The notes under the pieces were generated by a model, which was not told the origin of the DNA, ran no database searches, and worked only from the letters and a program-made list of their open reading frames with translations. A DNA stretch of 64,000 nt. Source: Lewinellaceae bacterium. GTDB taxonomy: Bacteria > Bacteroidota > Bacteroidia > Chitinophagales > Saprospiraceae. How positions within the stretch are numbered: the stretch's first letter is position 1; each line of letters opens with the position of its first letter. Location: positions 1 to 64,000 of the forward strand of contig JADJWX010000024.1 of NCBI GenBank assembly GCA_016716135.1, given 5' to 3'. A program made the translations under genes and the position numbers. Shown piece by piece: positions 1 to 8,262 of the stretch.

Positions 1-429
1 GGTGTTGAACACCTGAATTTCTTCCACGTTCCCGGTCGTACCGTCGATGGTTACCAGGTCGCCGACTTTGTACGGTTTGAAAATCAGGACCAGCACACCG
101 CTGGCAAAATGCCCCAGGCTGCCTTGCAAGGCCAGGCCGATGGCAAAAACAAGCGCACTGAGAATGGCAATGAACGAGGTCGTTTCAATACCGAACATGC
201 CGGCTACGCTGAGCAGCAGCATGACCTTCAGGCCGACAGAAATCAGCGAAGCGATAAAAGGCCGGACGCTTTCCTCCACGCCGCGGAGTTTCAGCGCCGC
301 TTTGATCCGGCCGGTCAGCCAGTTGATCAGCCACAAACCAATGGTAAGTGTCAGAATGGCGCCCACGATTTTTGGCGCATAGGCGGTAAACAGTTCTGCA
401 AACTTGGAATAGTCAAATAGTGTTTCCAT
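1..429 (-). CDS. Mechanosensitive channel, MscS family (C-terminal part off window)
   Basis: Reading the minus strand from an ATG at 429 gives an open frame that runs off the left edge. About 143 residues are visible and no stop is reached. The protein starts METLFDYSKF. It has a hydrophobic helix (AILTLTIGLWLINWL), a second membrane stretch, and then the glycine/alanine-rich pore helix region of the family (SALVFAIGLALQGSLGHFASG), followed by the beta domain start (FKPYKVGDLVTIDG). This order, pore helix then F-KPY-VGD, is diagnostic of small MscS-type channels of the inner membrane, which open under membrane tension and release solutes during osmotic downshock. The start is chosen because the preceding sequence is non-coding and the N-terminus matches short MscS proteins. 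Only the C-terminal cytoplasmic part is missing, because of the window edge. Confidence 0.88.
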   Translation of the reverse strand, partial: METLFDYSKFAELFTAYAPKIVGAILTLTIGLWLINWLTGRIKAALKLRGVEESVRPFIASLISVGLKVMLLLSVAGMFGIETTSFIAILSALVFAIGLALQGSLGHFASGVLVLIFKPYKVGDLVTIDGTTGNVEEIQVFNT

Positions 430-609
430 GGATACGTTGTATTAAAGGATTTTGCTGTGAAAATAGGGAACTTGCCGATAAACGGGTGTTTTTCCCGCAG
501 CCTTACGCGGCGCGAAATATGCTGCGGACACGGCCCCGCAGCGATTTTGCTGAATTGTACCTACATTGGTGGCCCCAAACCATCATTTCTTCACCAAATG
601 TTTAGCGTT

Positions 610-999
610 ATGAAAAAACTGTTTTTTCTCCCCTTGCTCTTGCTCTTTTTTTGCGGCAGCGCGTTCGCGCAGGACAATGCCGGTGGCAGCATTGTCGGCA
701 AATGGTCGGGTGAGTTTACCGGCCCGGACGGCAAGCCCGTCCCCTACACCATGACCATTACCGATGCAGGCTATGAATTCGACATTGGCAACGATGGCAG
801 GCTTGATGTTCAGGGCGCCTATGTCGTAAAAGACGGCCAGGTAACCGTTTGGGATACCATGGGTGAAAACATCTGCCCCACCGAACAAAAAGGCGTGTAT
901 ACCTATGTTTTTGACGGCAACGACAGGATTACCTTCACCAAAGTAAGCGACGAATGCCCGGGCCGCGGCGCCGAGCCGCTGCGGCTGAAACGGATGTAA
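610..999 (+). CDS. Small secreted protein, unknown function
   Basis: The frame is open from further upstream, but the ATG at 610 starts a clean signal peptide (MKKLFFLPLLLLFFCGSAFAQ, cleavage probably after AFA). This leaves about 109 mature residues. The mature part begins with a G-KWSGEF motif and continues with alternating strands (PYTMTIT, YEFDIG, VTVWDTMG, YTYVF), similar to the small lipocalin-like or 'copper-resistance-like' beta-barrel proteins common in Bacteroidota. Two cysteines (in ENICP and DECPG) could form a disulfide in the periplasm. It lies convergent to alaS with a strong hairpin between the two genes. I do not recognise a specific function. Confidence 0.75.
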   Translation: MKKLFFLPLLLLFFCGSAFAQDNAGGSIVGKWSGEFTGPDGKPVPYTMTITDAGYEFDIGNDGRLDVQGAYVVKDGQVTVWDTMGENICPTEQKGVYTYVFDGNDRITFTKVSDECPGRGAEPLRLKRM

Positions 1000-1020
1000 G
1001 GCTGCATTGAACGTGGGCTG

Positions 1021-1055
1021 AAGTGTCGGCGTGACTTCGTGTTACGCCGACACTT
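1021..1055. terminator. Hairpin between convergent genes
   Basis: AAGTGTCGGCGT at 1021-1032 is the exact reverse complement of ACGCCGACACTT at 1044-1055, with an 11-base loop. It sits between the 3' ends of the small secreted protein gene and alaS, so it could end transcription from both sides. There is no long T tract directly after the stem, so intrinsic termination is inferred. Confidence 0.55.
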
Positions 1056-1156
1056 GCATTTAACTTCGTTTTTGCCATACTTGCGGATCGCGTTTTTCAT
1101 GCAAAAACGATTGTTTCGATCATGGGAGCAGCGATTGGGCAGTCTGCCAACCCGCG

Positions 1157-3792
1157 TTACCAATACCCCGCTACCGCTTCCACCGCTTCCTTCAATTGAG
1201 CCGCATCACTCCCCCCTGCCGTGGCAAAAAACGGCTGACCGCCACCGCCGCCTTTCAGGAATTTTTGCGCCAGTTCGCGCACCATGGTACCGGCATTCAG
1301 GCCTTTCGTTTTGACCAATTCGTCGCTGATCTTGACGGTCAGGAGCGGTTTGTCATTGCTGACGGAACCGAAGGCAATCACGGCATTGCCCACTTCGCGT
1401 TCGAGTTCAAAAGCCAGGGTTTTGATGGCATTGGCGTCGCTGAGGGGCAGCACGGCAGCCAGGAAGTTGATGCCCTTCGTTTCCACAAATTTGCTGCGCA
1501 AACCCTCGCGCAGGCTGTTGGCCTGTTCCTGGATCAAGCGTTCGATCTCTTTTTGCAACCGCCGGTTTTCCTCCTGCAAATCGTGCACAGCCTTGGCGGG
1601 CTCCTTGGCTTTCAGCATCAATTTGATCGCCGACACTTCGCGGTCGATGGTGCTGATGTACTGCTCGGCGCCGGCAGCCGTGAGGGCTTCGATGCGGCGC
1701 ACGCCGGCGGCTACGGCGGCTTCAGCAGTGATTTTGAAAAAACCGATCTGGCCCGTGCGTTCCACATGGCAACCGCCGCAGAGCTCGCGGGAGTAGTTGG
1801 GGTCGAAGGTGATCATGCGCACGGTTTCGCCATATTTCTCCCCGAACAGCATCATGGCCCCGGCTTTTTTAGCCTCCTCGATGGGCAGGCTGCGGGCTTC
1901 TTCCAGGGCGATGTTTTCACGGATCTTTTCATTGACGATCTGCTCGATCTCGGCCAGTTCCTCGTCGGTTACTTTTTGGAAATGGGCAAAGTCGAAGCGC
2001 AGCGTCTGGTCGTCGAGGTAGGAGCCTTTTTGCTGTACGTGGTGGCCCAGCACCTTGCGCAGCGCGGCGTGCAAGAGGTGGGTAGCCGAGTGGTTGTTTT
2101 CGGTGAGGCGGCGTTTTTCGGCGTCTACGTGGCAGTGCACCGTGGCATCCTGGATATAGTCCGGTAGTTTTTCCACGACGTGGATCACCAGGTCGTTTTC
2201 CTTTTTGGTGTCGAGTACGCGGACTTTTTCCCCACCGAATTCCAGCCAGCCGGTATCGCCGACCTGGCCGCCGCCTTCGGGATAAAACGGCGTGCGGTTG
2301 AGCACGAGCTGGTACTGCTGTTTGCCCTTGAGCATGACGGTGCGGTGCTTGATCACGTGGCTGTCGCGCAGTTCGAGTTGGTCGTAGCCGACAAATGCCA
2401 CATCGGCCTCGTCGCGCAGCACCGTCCAGTCGCCCACTTCCTTGGCGGCGTCTTTGCGCGAGCGGTTTTTCTGCTCGGCGAGCGCTTTTTCAAAACCGGG
2501 TTCATCCACCGACCAGCCTTTTTCGCGGGCGATGAGGCGGGTGAGGTCGATCGGAAAACCGTAGGTATCGTAGAGTTCAAAAGCCTGCTGCCCGTCGATG
2601 GTATTGTTTTTTACAGCTAAACTTTCGATGCGCTTCAGGCCGCTTTCGAGCGTGCGCAGGAAGGATTTTTCTTCTTCCAGAATCACTTTCACCACAAAGT
2701 CGATCTGGGCTTTCAGTTCGGGGAACACGTCAGTGAATTCCTCGGCGAGGATGGGCGCCATGCGGTAGAGCACGGGTTCCTTCAGGTCGAGGAAGGAGTA
2801 GTAGTAGCGCACAGCGCGGCGCAAAATGCGGCGGATGACGTAGCCGGCGCCGGTGTTGGAGGGCAGTTCGCCGTCGGCAATCGTAAAGCAAACCGCGCGC
2901 AGGTGGTCGGCCACGACGCGCATGGCCACGTCCGTTTTTTTCCAGTTTTGGTCAATGTCGGGGTAAGTGCCTTCGTATTTGATGCCCGAATAGTTGGCCA
3001 GAAAATCGAAAAGCGGCTTCCAGAGGTCGGTATCGTAGTTGGAAGCCACGCCCTGCACGGCGCGGCAGAGGCGTTCGAAGCCCATGCCGGTGTCGACGCT
3101 TTTGGCGGGCAGTTCGTCGAGCGAACCGTTGGCGCGGCGGTTGAACTCCATGAACACGTTGTTCCACACTTCGATGACGTTGGGGTCGTCGGCGTTCACC
3201 AGGTCGCGGCCCGGGGTTTTGGCGCGTTCGCTGTCGGGGCGCAGGTCGATATGAATTTCAGAGCAGGGGCCGCAGGGTCCCTGATCGCCCATTTCCCAGA
3301 AGTTGTCTTTTTTGCCGAAGGCCAGAATTCGGTCTTCCGACACGTATTTTTTCCACTCGTCGTGCGCTTCCTGGTCGTAGGGCAGTTTTTCTTTTTCGTC
3401 GCCACCGAACACCGACACGTAGAGCCGGTCTTTGGGCAGTTTGTACACCTCGGTGAGCAGCTCCCAGGACCACTGGATGGCTTCTTTTTTGAAATAATCG
3501 CCAAAGGACCAGTTGCCCAGCATCTCGAACATGGTGTGGTGGTAGCCGTCGAAACCCACGTCTTCGAGGTCGTTGTGCTTGCCGGTCACGCGCAGGCATT
3601 TTTGGGTGTCGGCTACGCGGGGGGCGGGCGGTTTTGGTTGCCGAGGAAAAAATCCTTGAGCGGGGCCATGCCCGAGTTGATGAACATGAGGGTGGGGTCG
3701 CTCTTGGCCACAATGGGAGCCGAGGGGATAATCTTGTGGGCCTTGGAGGCGAAAAAGTCGAGGAACTGGCGGCGTATGGCGCGGGATGTCAT
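1157..3792 (-). CDS. alaS: Alanyl-tRNA synthetase (frameshift near N-terminus)
   Basis: This enzyme charges tRNA-Ala with alanine in the cytoplasm. The N-terminal frame starts at ATG 3792 (MTSRAIRRQFLDFFASKAHK) and carries the class II start of the family (SDPTLMFINSGMAPLKDFFLGNQNRPP). It then meets a stop, while the rest of the enzyme continues in the neighbouring frame from RVADTQKCLRVTGKHNDLEDVG onward. The switch is at the six-G run 3619-3624 (plus strand). One extra base there restores a single 878-residue protein, the usual AlaS length. The editing domain motifs HSATHLL and CGGCHVE are present, as is the glycine-rich C-terminal C-Ala signature (GGGGGQPFFATAGG). An essential, single-copy gene is unlikely to be truly broken, so a sequencing error is the simplest reading. 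Confidence 0.95.
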
Positions 3793-3840
3793 GCTGGATG
3801 TTGGAAATTAGAAATTGGGTGGTTTCGGGAATTTGCGGCG

Positions 3841-3886
3841 CAAATTTAGGGCGTTTTTTACCGCGAAGACGCGAAGACGCAAAGTG
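3841..3886 (-). promoter_or_regulatory. Possible -7 element and GCGTCTTCGCG word repeat upstream of alaS
   Basis: On the minus strand, TAAATTTG (3848-3841) matches the Bacteroidota -7 consensus TAnnTTTG about 50 bases before the alaS ATG. A TTG at the usual distance is not evident. Just upstream lies a stuttering stretch (CTTTGCGTCTTCGCGTC...GGTAAAA, 3886-3855) that resembles a similar non-coding stretch at 50828-50855. Confidence 0.3.
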
Positions 3887-3932
3887 TTTTGCATTCGAAT
3901 TATATTTGTCAAAAAAGTATCCTTTGAAACCT

Positions 3933-6053
3933 ATGCGTGTTTTCCCCTTCTTTTTGCTCTTGTTGCTCAACGGAAACCTGCGGGCGCAGGTTCCGCCCAC
4001 CGTTGACCCGGTTGAATTTTGTACGGAATACGAATACCTGTTCCGAAAGCAGGTGTCGCGGTTTTATCCGCTGCCGGATAGTTTGATTGCTCTTTTTGAA
4101 AATGATTGGGACTGGCGGGGATTGAGCGCAAATACGGACCTGGAGTGGACACCGGAATTTATAGCCCGCTATGCGGACAAGTGGGTTTGGCACGAATTGC
4201 TTATGAACCCGAGCATCGTGTGGACGGAAACACTTATCGAAACCTATCGGGAGCATCATGAATTCAATTGGTACTACCTAAGCAGAAATCCAACACTTCC
4301 GCTGACAGCAGCATTTTTGGACCGGTACGCTGAAAAGTTGAACTGGTCGTGTATATGTGAAAATCCGACTTTTAAGCGGCAAAAGAATTTAGTCCGGCAG
4401 TACAAAAAACGGTGCGCTGTACTACCACCATCCGAGCCGTATAAACAGCCTCCTGCTGACCTGATCGACACCTACCTGAGGTATGGGGATGCTTGGAAAA
4501 AACGGAGTATGTTTATACAACCCTCCGATACGGTGCCGGCTGAATTGTACTTGATTCGGAGCAGGTCTATTCATTCCCTGGATTTCAGTCTTTTAAAAAA
4601 ATATCCGAATGCCTGGAATTGGCATATGCTGGATCGGTGCAAATTGTTGCCATGGTCACTAGAATTGTTAAGGGAATATAATTCGCCTGATGGGTTGGTT
4701 GGCTTAGGTGCAAATGAAGGCATCTACGAAACGACTTTCAGCCCGTTCTTAAGCAACGAATTTATTTCTGCAGTGCTGCAACAGTTGAGCCCACCTGAAA
4801 TCACGTCGTTTTATATCCTTCAGGAATCTACCGATGAATTTGGACTTATCCCCGGAGTGACAACAAGCAAGGGGTACCAGGAGCCATTTTTTGATTCAAA
4901 TCTGCTGTACAATAAGTTGTCGGATAGTATGCCCCCTGTAGATTTTATTCTGGGAGGAATTTATGAACCACCACTTCGATTTGCCGATTTGCATGACTGG
5001 GGCCACAGTCGCCCGTTTCGTTCGGCTGCTATCACAGTTTCTCCCAAAATGAAAGCAGTGCTGGAAAAATTCAAACTGCCACCCCACCGATTTTACCCAA
5101 TCAGTCTTAGTTTGGAGGATAAGCGGTACGGCCGGGGAGCCCGGCAATACTATGTTTTTCACATTGCTGAATGCGATTATCAATATCTGGATTACGCGCA
5201 AGTGCAGTTCCATTGGAGCCAGCGACGGTATAAACCCGGACGCCGGCAAATGGATATTGGTGCGCCATTAGAGCAACAATTAACTTCCGAACAAGACTAT
5301 TTGGAATTGCGCGATTCGATAATAAAGGCTGGTCCACCGTTTCCAAATTTTCAACCCCGAGAGTATATCTGGGATGCGGATTTCGATGTTATGGCCTGTG
5401 AAGCGGAAGAACCTTTAACGCCAATCTGGGTTTCGGAAGATGTAAAAAAAGCACTGGAGCAAGCGGGCGTGACTGGTATTAAATTTGAAAAAGTCCGGGC
5501 AGCCCGCCCGCGCATGCTGGGCACTGAAACCCCGGAGCACCGCCTGCGCAATGCCGACATCCTCGCCGCAATCAAACTGGACTATGCAACCCGCCCGCCG
5601 GAACCGGAACAACGTTCGGTGGTGAATTACCGAAAAGATTGCCGCTGGCGCGACAGTGTGCTGGCACAAAAAGGCATCGTCCGGCAACTGCGCAAAAACC
5701 AGCCTCTGCCCGAAACGACCGATCCGGTGGAGCGCAAACTGCGGGAAAAAGAACTGGCGTGGGATGTCGTGCTGCCGGATGCCTACCGGAAGGCGGTGGC
5801 TTTAATGAAATTCCCAAGGCACAAATTGCCTTTTCTGCACTATGAATTTTACCACATCGACCGGGTGGAACAGGTCGGCGACGAATGGCATAAAAACTAT
5901 CCGTTCACGGTCCGGGCCGTTTTGATCGCCTGGAATGGCGTGGGCGACTACCTGGGTTTCCTGCTCAAGCCCGGTAGTACATACGAGTTGGATGATACGG
6001 TGTATGAATTTCTGCACGAAACGGGGGAGGTTAAACCGGTGGGAAAATTGTGA
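3933..6053 (+). CDS. Secreted protein with tryptophan-rich repeats, unknown function
   Basis: The ATG at 3933 begins a signal peptide (MRVFPFFLLLLLNGNLRAQ), giving a 706-residue precursor. A perfect TAnnTTTG (3901-3908) lies 25 bases before it. Residues of roughly 55-150 hold at least three imperfect repeats built on 'W-x-W...LS-N-x-x-L-W-T-x-x-(F/L)-I-x-x-Y' (for example DWDWRGLSANTDLEW, NWYYLSRNPTLPL), and a diverged copy may occur near NAWNWHMLDRC. Such W-W-LS-N repeats are known from uncharacterised proteins of Bacteroidota and large DNA viruses. Their role is not known to me. The C-terminal 250 residues have no repeats and no recognised domain. Bases 4100-5450 look more AT-rich than the last 550 bases, so the gene may be a composite. 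It is convergent with the dioxygenase gene. Confidence 0.75.
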   Translation: MRVFPFFLLLLLNGNLRAQVPPTVDPVEFCTEYEYLFRKQVSRFYPLPDSLIALFENDWDWRGLSANTDLEWTPEFIARYADKWVWHELLMNPSIVWTETLIETYREHHEFNWYYLSRNPTLPLTAAFLDRYAEKLNWSCICENPTFKRQKNLVRQYKKRCAVLPPSEPYKQPPADLIDTYLRYGDAWKKRSMFIQPSDTVPAELYLIRSRSIHSLDFSLLKKYPNAWNWHMLDRCKLLPWSLELLREYNSPDGLVGLGANEGIYETTFSPFLSNEFISAVLQQLSPPEITSFYILQESTDEFGLIPGVTTSKGYQEPFFDSNLLYNKLSDSMPPVDFILGGIYEPPLRFADLHDWGHSRPFRSAAITVSPKMKAVLEKFKLPPHRFYPISLSLEDKRYGRGARQYYVFHIAECDYQYLDYAQVQFHWSQRRYKPGRRQMDIGAPLEQQLTSEQDYLELRDSIIKAGPPFPNFQPREYIWDADFDVMACEAEEPLTPIWVSEDVKKALEQAGVTGIKFEKVRAARPRMLGTETPEHRLRNADILAAIKLDYATRPPEPEQRSVVNYRKDCRWRDSVLAQKGIVRQLRKNQPLPETTDPVERKLREKELAWDVVLPDAYRKAVALMKFPRHKLPFLHYEFYHIDRVEQVGDEWHKNYPFTVRAVLIAWNGVGDYLGFLLKPGSTYELDDTVYEFLHETGEVKPVGKL

Positions 6054-6096
6054 TTTCACCCCGGTAAAAAACGCAGCACTCCCGCAGTGCACACGC

Positions 6097-7050
6097 TCAC
6101 TTTTTCAATCCGATTTCCCGCAGGCGTTCGTCCAGGTACTCCCCGGCCGTGATCGGGGCATAGTGAAGCGGATTGTCGGCCGTCACGCAGGCGGGCAGGC
6201 AATCAAGGCGCATTTTGCTCACCGGATGCAGGAAAAACGGGATGCTCAAGCGCGGCAAATGCCATTCTTCCCGGGGCGGGTTGACTACGCGGTGCGTGGT
6301 GCTTTTCAGGTAATCGTTGGTGAGGCGCTGGAGCATATCGCCCACATTGATCACAATTTCGTCGGCCTCCGGCATAATCGGGATCCATTTGTTTTCCGAG
6401 TTCAGGAGTTCCAGGCCGCCGGCGCTGGCGCCCACCAGCAGGGTGATCAGGTTGATGTCCTCGTGTTGCTCCGCGCGGATCGCCGAGGCGGGCTCGTTGG
6501 TGATGGGTGGGTAGTAAATGGAGCGCAGGATGGAATTGCCATGCGTAATGTACCGGGAAAAATAATCCGGCGCGAGGTTCAGGTGAATGGCAATGGCCTC
6601 CAGGAGTTGGCCGCCCGCTTTTTCAAATGCCTGGTACAGTTCCCGGCCCAATTGGGTAAATTCCGGGGTTTCGGTAACGGAAACATTTTCCGGGTATTCT
6701 GCCTTCAAGGGGTGGTCGTCAGGCACTTGCTGTCCGATCTGGAAAAATTCTTTCAGGTCGGCCACGTTGGACTGCTTGGCATGTTCTTTTCCGAAGGAGG
6801 TAAATCCCCGTTGCCCGGCCAACCCGGCCACTTCATACTTGGCCTTAACAGCGTCGGGCAGCGCAAAAAATGCTTTGGAGGCGTTGTAAAAACCATCAAC
6901 CAGTTGTTTGGGAATACCATGATTTACAACGGCGACAAAGCCGACTTCGTGAAATGCCTTGCCCAGGTCGTGTACAAATTGTTTGCGATCTTCGGCTGAG
7001 CCCTTGACAAATTTGGAGAGGTCTACGGTTGGAATACCTTTTTCGTGCAT
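6097..7050 (-). CDS. 2-oxoglutarate/Fe(II)-dependent oxygenase, IPNS-like
   Basis: The start at ATG 7050 (MHEKGIPTVDLSKF) is chosen because the family begins with 'IP-vDLs'. A longer open frame upstream is low-complexity intergenic sequence. The product has 317 residues. The DIOX_N region is at 6-110 (including GKAFHEVGFVAVVNHGIP) and the jelly-roll 2OG-Fe(II) domain at about 170-290. The iron ligands are visible as H196-x-D198 (EQHEDINLITLLVG) and H253 (TTHRVVNPP), and the 2-oxoglutarate-binding pair is R267-x-S269 (RLSIPFF). This is the isopenicillin-N-synthase/gibberellin-oxidase-like subgroup, cytoplasmic enzymes that hydroxylate or desaturate small molecules. The substrate cannot be read from sequence, and no biosynthetic neighbours are present. 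It follows the Bat cluster on the same strand after a gap holding an inverted repeat. Confidence 0.88.
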   Translation of the reverse strand: MHEKGIPTVDLSKFVKGSAEDRKQFVHDLGKAFHEVGFVAVVNHGIPKQLVDGFYNASKAFFALPDAVKAKYEVAGLAGQRGFTSFGKEHAKQSNVADLKEFFQIGQQVPDDHPLKAEYPENVSVTETPEFTQLGRELYQAFEKAGGQLLEAIAIHLNLAPDYFSRYITHGNSILRSIYYPPITNEPASAIRAEQHEDINLITLLVGASAGGLELLNSENKWIPIMPEADEIVINVGDMLQRLTNDYLKSTTHRVVNPPREEWHLPRLSIPFFLHPVSKMRLDCLPACVTADNPLHYAPITAGEYLDERLREIGLKK

Positions 7051-7062
7051 AACGAATATATG

Positions 7063-7146
7063 GTTAGAAGGTTGCTGGTTACTAGTTGCAGGTTGCAAAA
7101 GTCCGCATTTACTGGCAGCCATAACCTTGACCCACAACCTCCTAAC
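7063..7146. repeat. Imperfect inverted repeat of GTTAGAAGGTTG type
   Basis: GTTAGAAGGTTG (7063-7074) and CAACCTCCTAAC (7135-7146) are reverse complements with one mismatch. The sequence between them stutters on related words (GGTTGCTGGTTAC, TTGCAGGTTGC, AACTCGTAACTC just after). It is non-coding and separates two minus-strand genes. Confidence 0.5.
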
Positions 7147-7165
7147 TCGTAACTCAAAAACAGTC

Positions 7166-7900
7166 TCACCAGTCTTTTTTCGGGCGTGCCTGGTGCTTGC
7201 CGGGTTCCTGCTCGCGGTATTTTTTGGCGTTGCGGCGGTCTTCGGGCGCTACGGCTGTTTCCAGGAGGCGTTTTGCCTGCTCGGGCGTCATGCGGCCGTC
7301 GGGTTGTTGCTGCTGTTGCTGTTGTTGCTGGTCAGGTTGTTGGGGTTGTTCGTTGGGTTGCTGGTTCTGCTGCTGTTGCTGATTTTGTTGCTGCTGGTCT
7401 TGCTGTTGTTGCTGATCCTGCTGGTCGTTGTTTTGCTGTTGGTTTTGCTGGTTTTGTTGCTGTTGTTGTTGAAGCTTTTTCTTGGCCAGCTGTAGATTCA
7501 CCTTGGTTTCCGGGTCGCCGGGGCGTTGGCGCAGGCTGTTTTCGTAGGCATCTACGGCCTCCCGGAATTTCTGCTGTTTCAGATAGGCATTGCCCAGGTT
7601 GTGCAGGGCATCGGCACGTTTGGCGGGCTCTTTTGCCGTTTTGGCTGCTTTTTCAAAAAAAGGTTCGGCAGCGGCGTAGTTCCCTTGCTGGTAAACAGCA
7701 TTGCCGGTATTGTAGAGCAAGGCGGGGTCATTGGCTTTTTTTTCGCCGGCTTGCCGGTAGCCCTGCTCGGCTTCGCGATAGTTCGATTTGGAATACTGGC
7801 GGTCGGCTTCGCGTTGGAGGGCATGCGCCGACTGCGCCGTCAAGGCTTGCGCCAACGATAGAAATACTATCCAAAAACTATATTTTTCTATGTTTTTCAT
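7166..7900 (-). CDS. batC: TPR protein with poly-glutamine tract, BatC-like
   Basis: The precursor has 244 residues from ATG 7900 (MKNIEKYSFWIVFLSLAQAL, signal peptide ending near TAQSA). Another ATG three codons upstream (7909) is possible. Residues 25-150 hold three TPR units (LLYNTGNAVYQQGNYAAAEP, ALHNLGNAYLKQQKFREAVD and a weaker first one). Residues of about 150-217 are almost pure Gln/Asn/Asp, followed by a short tail RMTPEQAKRLLETAV that is typical of BatC/BatE-type proteins. BatC proteins are periplasmic TPR partners of the membrane vWA proteins BatA and BatB. This gene lies downstream of batB on the same strand, but 360 bases of repeat-filled DNA separate them. The Gln/Asn tract is longer than I would expect and could vary in length between strains. 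Confidence 0.8.
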   Translation of the reverse strand: MKNIEKYSFWIVFLSLAQALTAQSAHALQREADRQYSKSNYREAEQGYRQAGEKKANDPALLYNTGNAVYQQGNYAAAEPFFEKAAKTAKEPAKRADALHNLGNAYLKQQKFREAVDAYENSLRQRPGDPETKVNLQLAKKKLQQQQQQNQQNQQQNNDQQDQQQQQDQQQQNQQQQQNQQPNEQPQQPDQQQQQQQQQPDGRMTPEQAKRLLETAVAPEDRRNAKKYREQEPGKHQARPKKDW

Positions 7901-7983
7901 CACATGCATTTTGCGTGGTTCCCAGATGGCCAAACTGAATTTTTTACTTATTTAGCCCATGTTATTTAGTGCCCTTCCCCTGA

Positions 7984-8203
7984 GCAAACGCATTAAAGTA
8001 TAACTGACCTCGGAGTGGTCAAATATTTGTAGCATCCGGTTCATTAGAGCCAGGTTCACGACCTCGGAGAGGTCGAATCAGTGTCAAATTATTTGACCGT
8101 AGCACAAATTCGACCTCTCCGAGGTCGTGAATCACGTCTTGTTCGATCATTTTCTACAAATATTCGACCTCTCCGAGGTCGCTCGCGATTTTAATGCGTT
8201 TGC
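7984..8203. repeat. Nested inverted-repeat element with four GACCTCGGAGAGGTC copies
   Basis: Four copies of a 15-base quasi-palindrome (GACCTC-GGA-GAGGTC or one-base variants) lie at 8006-8020, 8060-8074, 8112-8126 and 8166-8180. The inner pair extends to a perfect 24-bp inverted repeat (8055-8078 with 8108-8131). The outer pair extends through AATATTTGTAG (8006-8032 with 8154-8180, a few differences), and beyond it GCAAACGCATTAAA (7984-7997) pairs perfectly with 8190-8203. The whole block can fold into one long cruciform or stem. It fills the 362-base gap between batB and the batC-like gene, and I see no coding frame that belongs to it. Confidence 0.8.
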
Positions 8204-8262
8204 CCTGGCCCTTCCCCTTTCAAATTTTTCTTCTCCAATTTCAAATGAATTTTTGAATGCGA

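Noticed and set aside
3619..3624. Programmed -1 frameshift in alaS
   Set aside because: No canonical slippery heptamer with a downstream structure is seen, and three other genes show the same kind of single-base loss, so an error is more likely.
3793..4000. Upstream extension of the alaS main frame to 4000
   Set aside because: The extra residues do not resemble AlaS, and the true N-terminus lies in the other frame from 3792.
7220..7480. Possible satellite or CRISPR-like DNA repeat
   Set aside because: The repeats are CAG/CAA codons in frame with the BatC-like protein; there is no spacer pattern.
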